From Candidatus Saccharimonadota bacterium (GTDB lineage Bacteria; Patescibacteriota; Saccharimonadia; Saccharimonadales; UBA4665): a stretch of 36,132 bases of DNA. Below are positions 35,411 to 36,132 of the stretch, piece by piece. How positions within the stretch are numbered: the first letter of the stretch is position 1; the number at the start of each line of letters is the position of its first letter. The position numbers and the translations under genes are program-made. Location of the stretch: the NCBI GenBank assembly GCA_028286405.1, contig JAQBRP010000020.1:1-36132 (forward strand), in the 5' to 3' direction. The notes beneath the pieces were generated by a model. That model was not told where the DNA came from, ran no database searches, and saw only the letters and a list, made by a program, of their open reading frames with translations.

Positions 35411-36132
35411 ATGAACATTTTATACATTGGTGATGTCATGGGCGAACCAGGCATTCGTCTCATTGAACGGCAGTTGCCCCAGATTCGCCGCGACCACCAG
35501 GTAGATTTTGTGGTGGCCCAAGCCGAAAACACCACCGAGGGGAGGGGCATTTCGGTAGCCGACTTTGCCCGCCTACGTAAGGCTGGTGTCGACTTTTGCA
35601 CTGGCGGTAACTGGAGCTTGTGGCGCGACGAAATTGTGCCAGCTATGAGTGATCCGGCGCAGCCGATTATTCGTCCAGCCAACTATCCAGACGGCACGCC
35701 CGGTCTCGGTTACAAGTACGCCGACACGCCCAAGGGTAAAGTTTTGGTTATCAGCTTACTCGGTCAGATTGTTGGGCGCGATGCCGCCAAACCACTCGAT
35801 AATCCTCTGCAAACCATTGATCGTATTCTGGCAGAAGCTGAGTCGCATGTTGCCACCGTGGTGAACTTTCATGGTGACTTCAGCAGCGAAAAAGTAATCA
35901 TTGGTCACTATTTGGACGGCCGGGTGTCGGTTGTGGTTGGCGATCACTGGCATGTGCCGACGGCCGATGCCCGTGTGCTTCCGGGTGGCACAGCGCACCA
36001 AACCGACGTTGGCATGTGTGGTGTACTGAACGCTTCTCTGGGTATTACCTTCGAGTCGGTGGTACCACGCTGGCATAGTGGCGTTAAGACGCGCAACCAG
36101 CTGGCAACCGACGGGCCGTACCAGTTTAACGC
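35411..36132 (+). CDS. ymdB: YmdB-family metallophosphoesterase, truncated by window end
   Basis: MNILYIGDVMGEPGIRLIERQLPQIRRDHQVDFVVAQAENTTEGRGISVADFARLRKAGVDFCTGGNWSLW...VVNFHGDFSSEK...VVVGDHWHVPTADARVLPGGTAHQTDVGMCG. Not in ORF track because no stop is present. Confidence 0.93.
   Translation, partial: MNILYIGDVMGEPGIRLIERQLPQIRRDHQVDFVVAQAENTTEGRGISVADFARLRKAGVDFCTGGNWSLWRDEIVPAMSDPAQPIIRPANYPDGTPGLGYKYADTPKGKVLVISLLGQIVGRDAAKPLDNPLQTIDRILAEAESHVATVVNFHGDFSSEKVIIGHYLDGRVSVVVGDHWHVPTADARVLPGGTAHQTDVGMCGVLNASLGITFESVVPRWHSGVKTRNQLATDGPYQFN

Noticed and set aside
1-36132. CRISPR array, transposon or prophage
   Set aside because: No regularly spaced repeats, transposase, integrase or phage structural motifs seen on either strand.

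Overview
36.1-kb bacterial chromosomal window, mostly housekeeping genes. Gene content, compactness and the many small lineage-type hypotheticals look like a reduced-genome CPR/Saccharibacteria-type organism (inference only). From left to right: lepA 3' end; a membrane protein; a guanylate kinase divergent from an HrcA/CIRCE chaperone region (hrcA, grpE, dnaK, dnaJ with three small unknown genes between them); a small accessory region with two ATP-grasp proteins flanking a gamma-glutamyl-cyclotransferase-like protein; a tRNA with a leader hairpin and a partial downstream copy of its 3' end; Nudix, FMN split-barrel, ArsR and YCII-like genes; a ComEC-like protein; yebC and ruvC-ruvA-ruvB; a complete-looking minus-strand type IV pilus cluster (pilB, pilC, pilA, minor pilins, a large PilX-like protein, pilM, pilN, pilO, PilP-position gene); recA-recX; a PRC-barrel protein; a lamin-tail-domain surface protein; tsaE, tsaB; rny and ymdB (truncated by the window end). 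The strongest non-gene pattern is a recurring promoter arrangement in which a -10-like hexamer lies 6-7 nt upstream of the start codon, which predicts widespread leaderless transcription. I saw no CRISPR array, transposase, phage genes or obvious defence system. All product names come from reading motifs in the translations; no database search was run.
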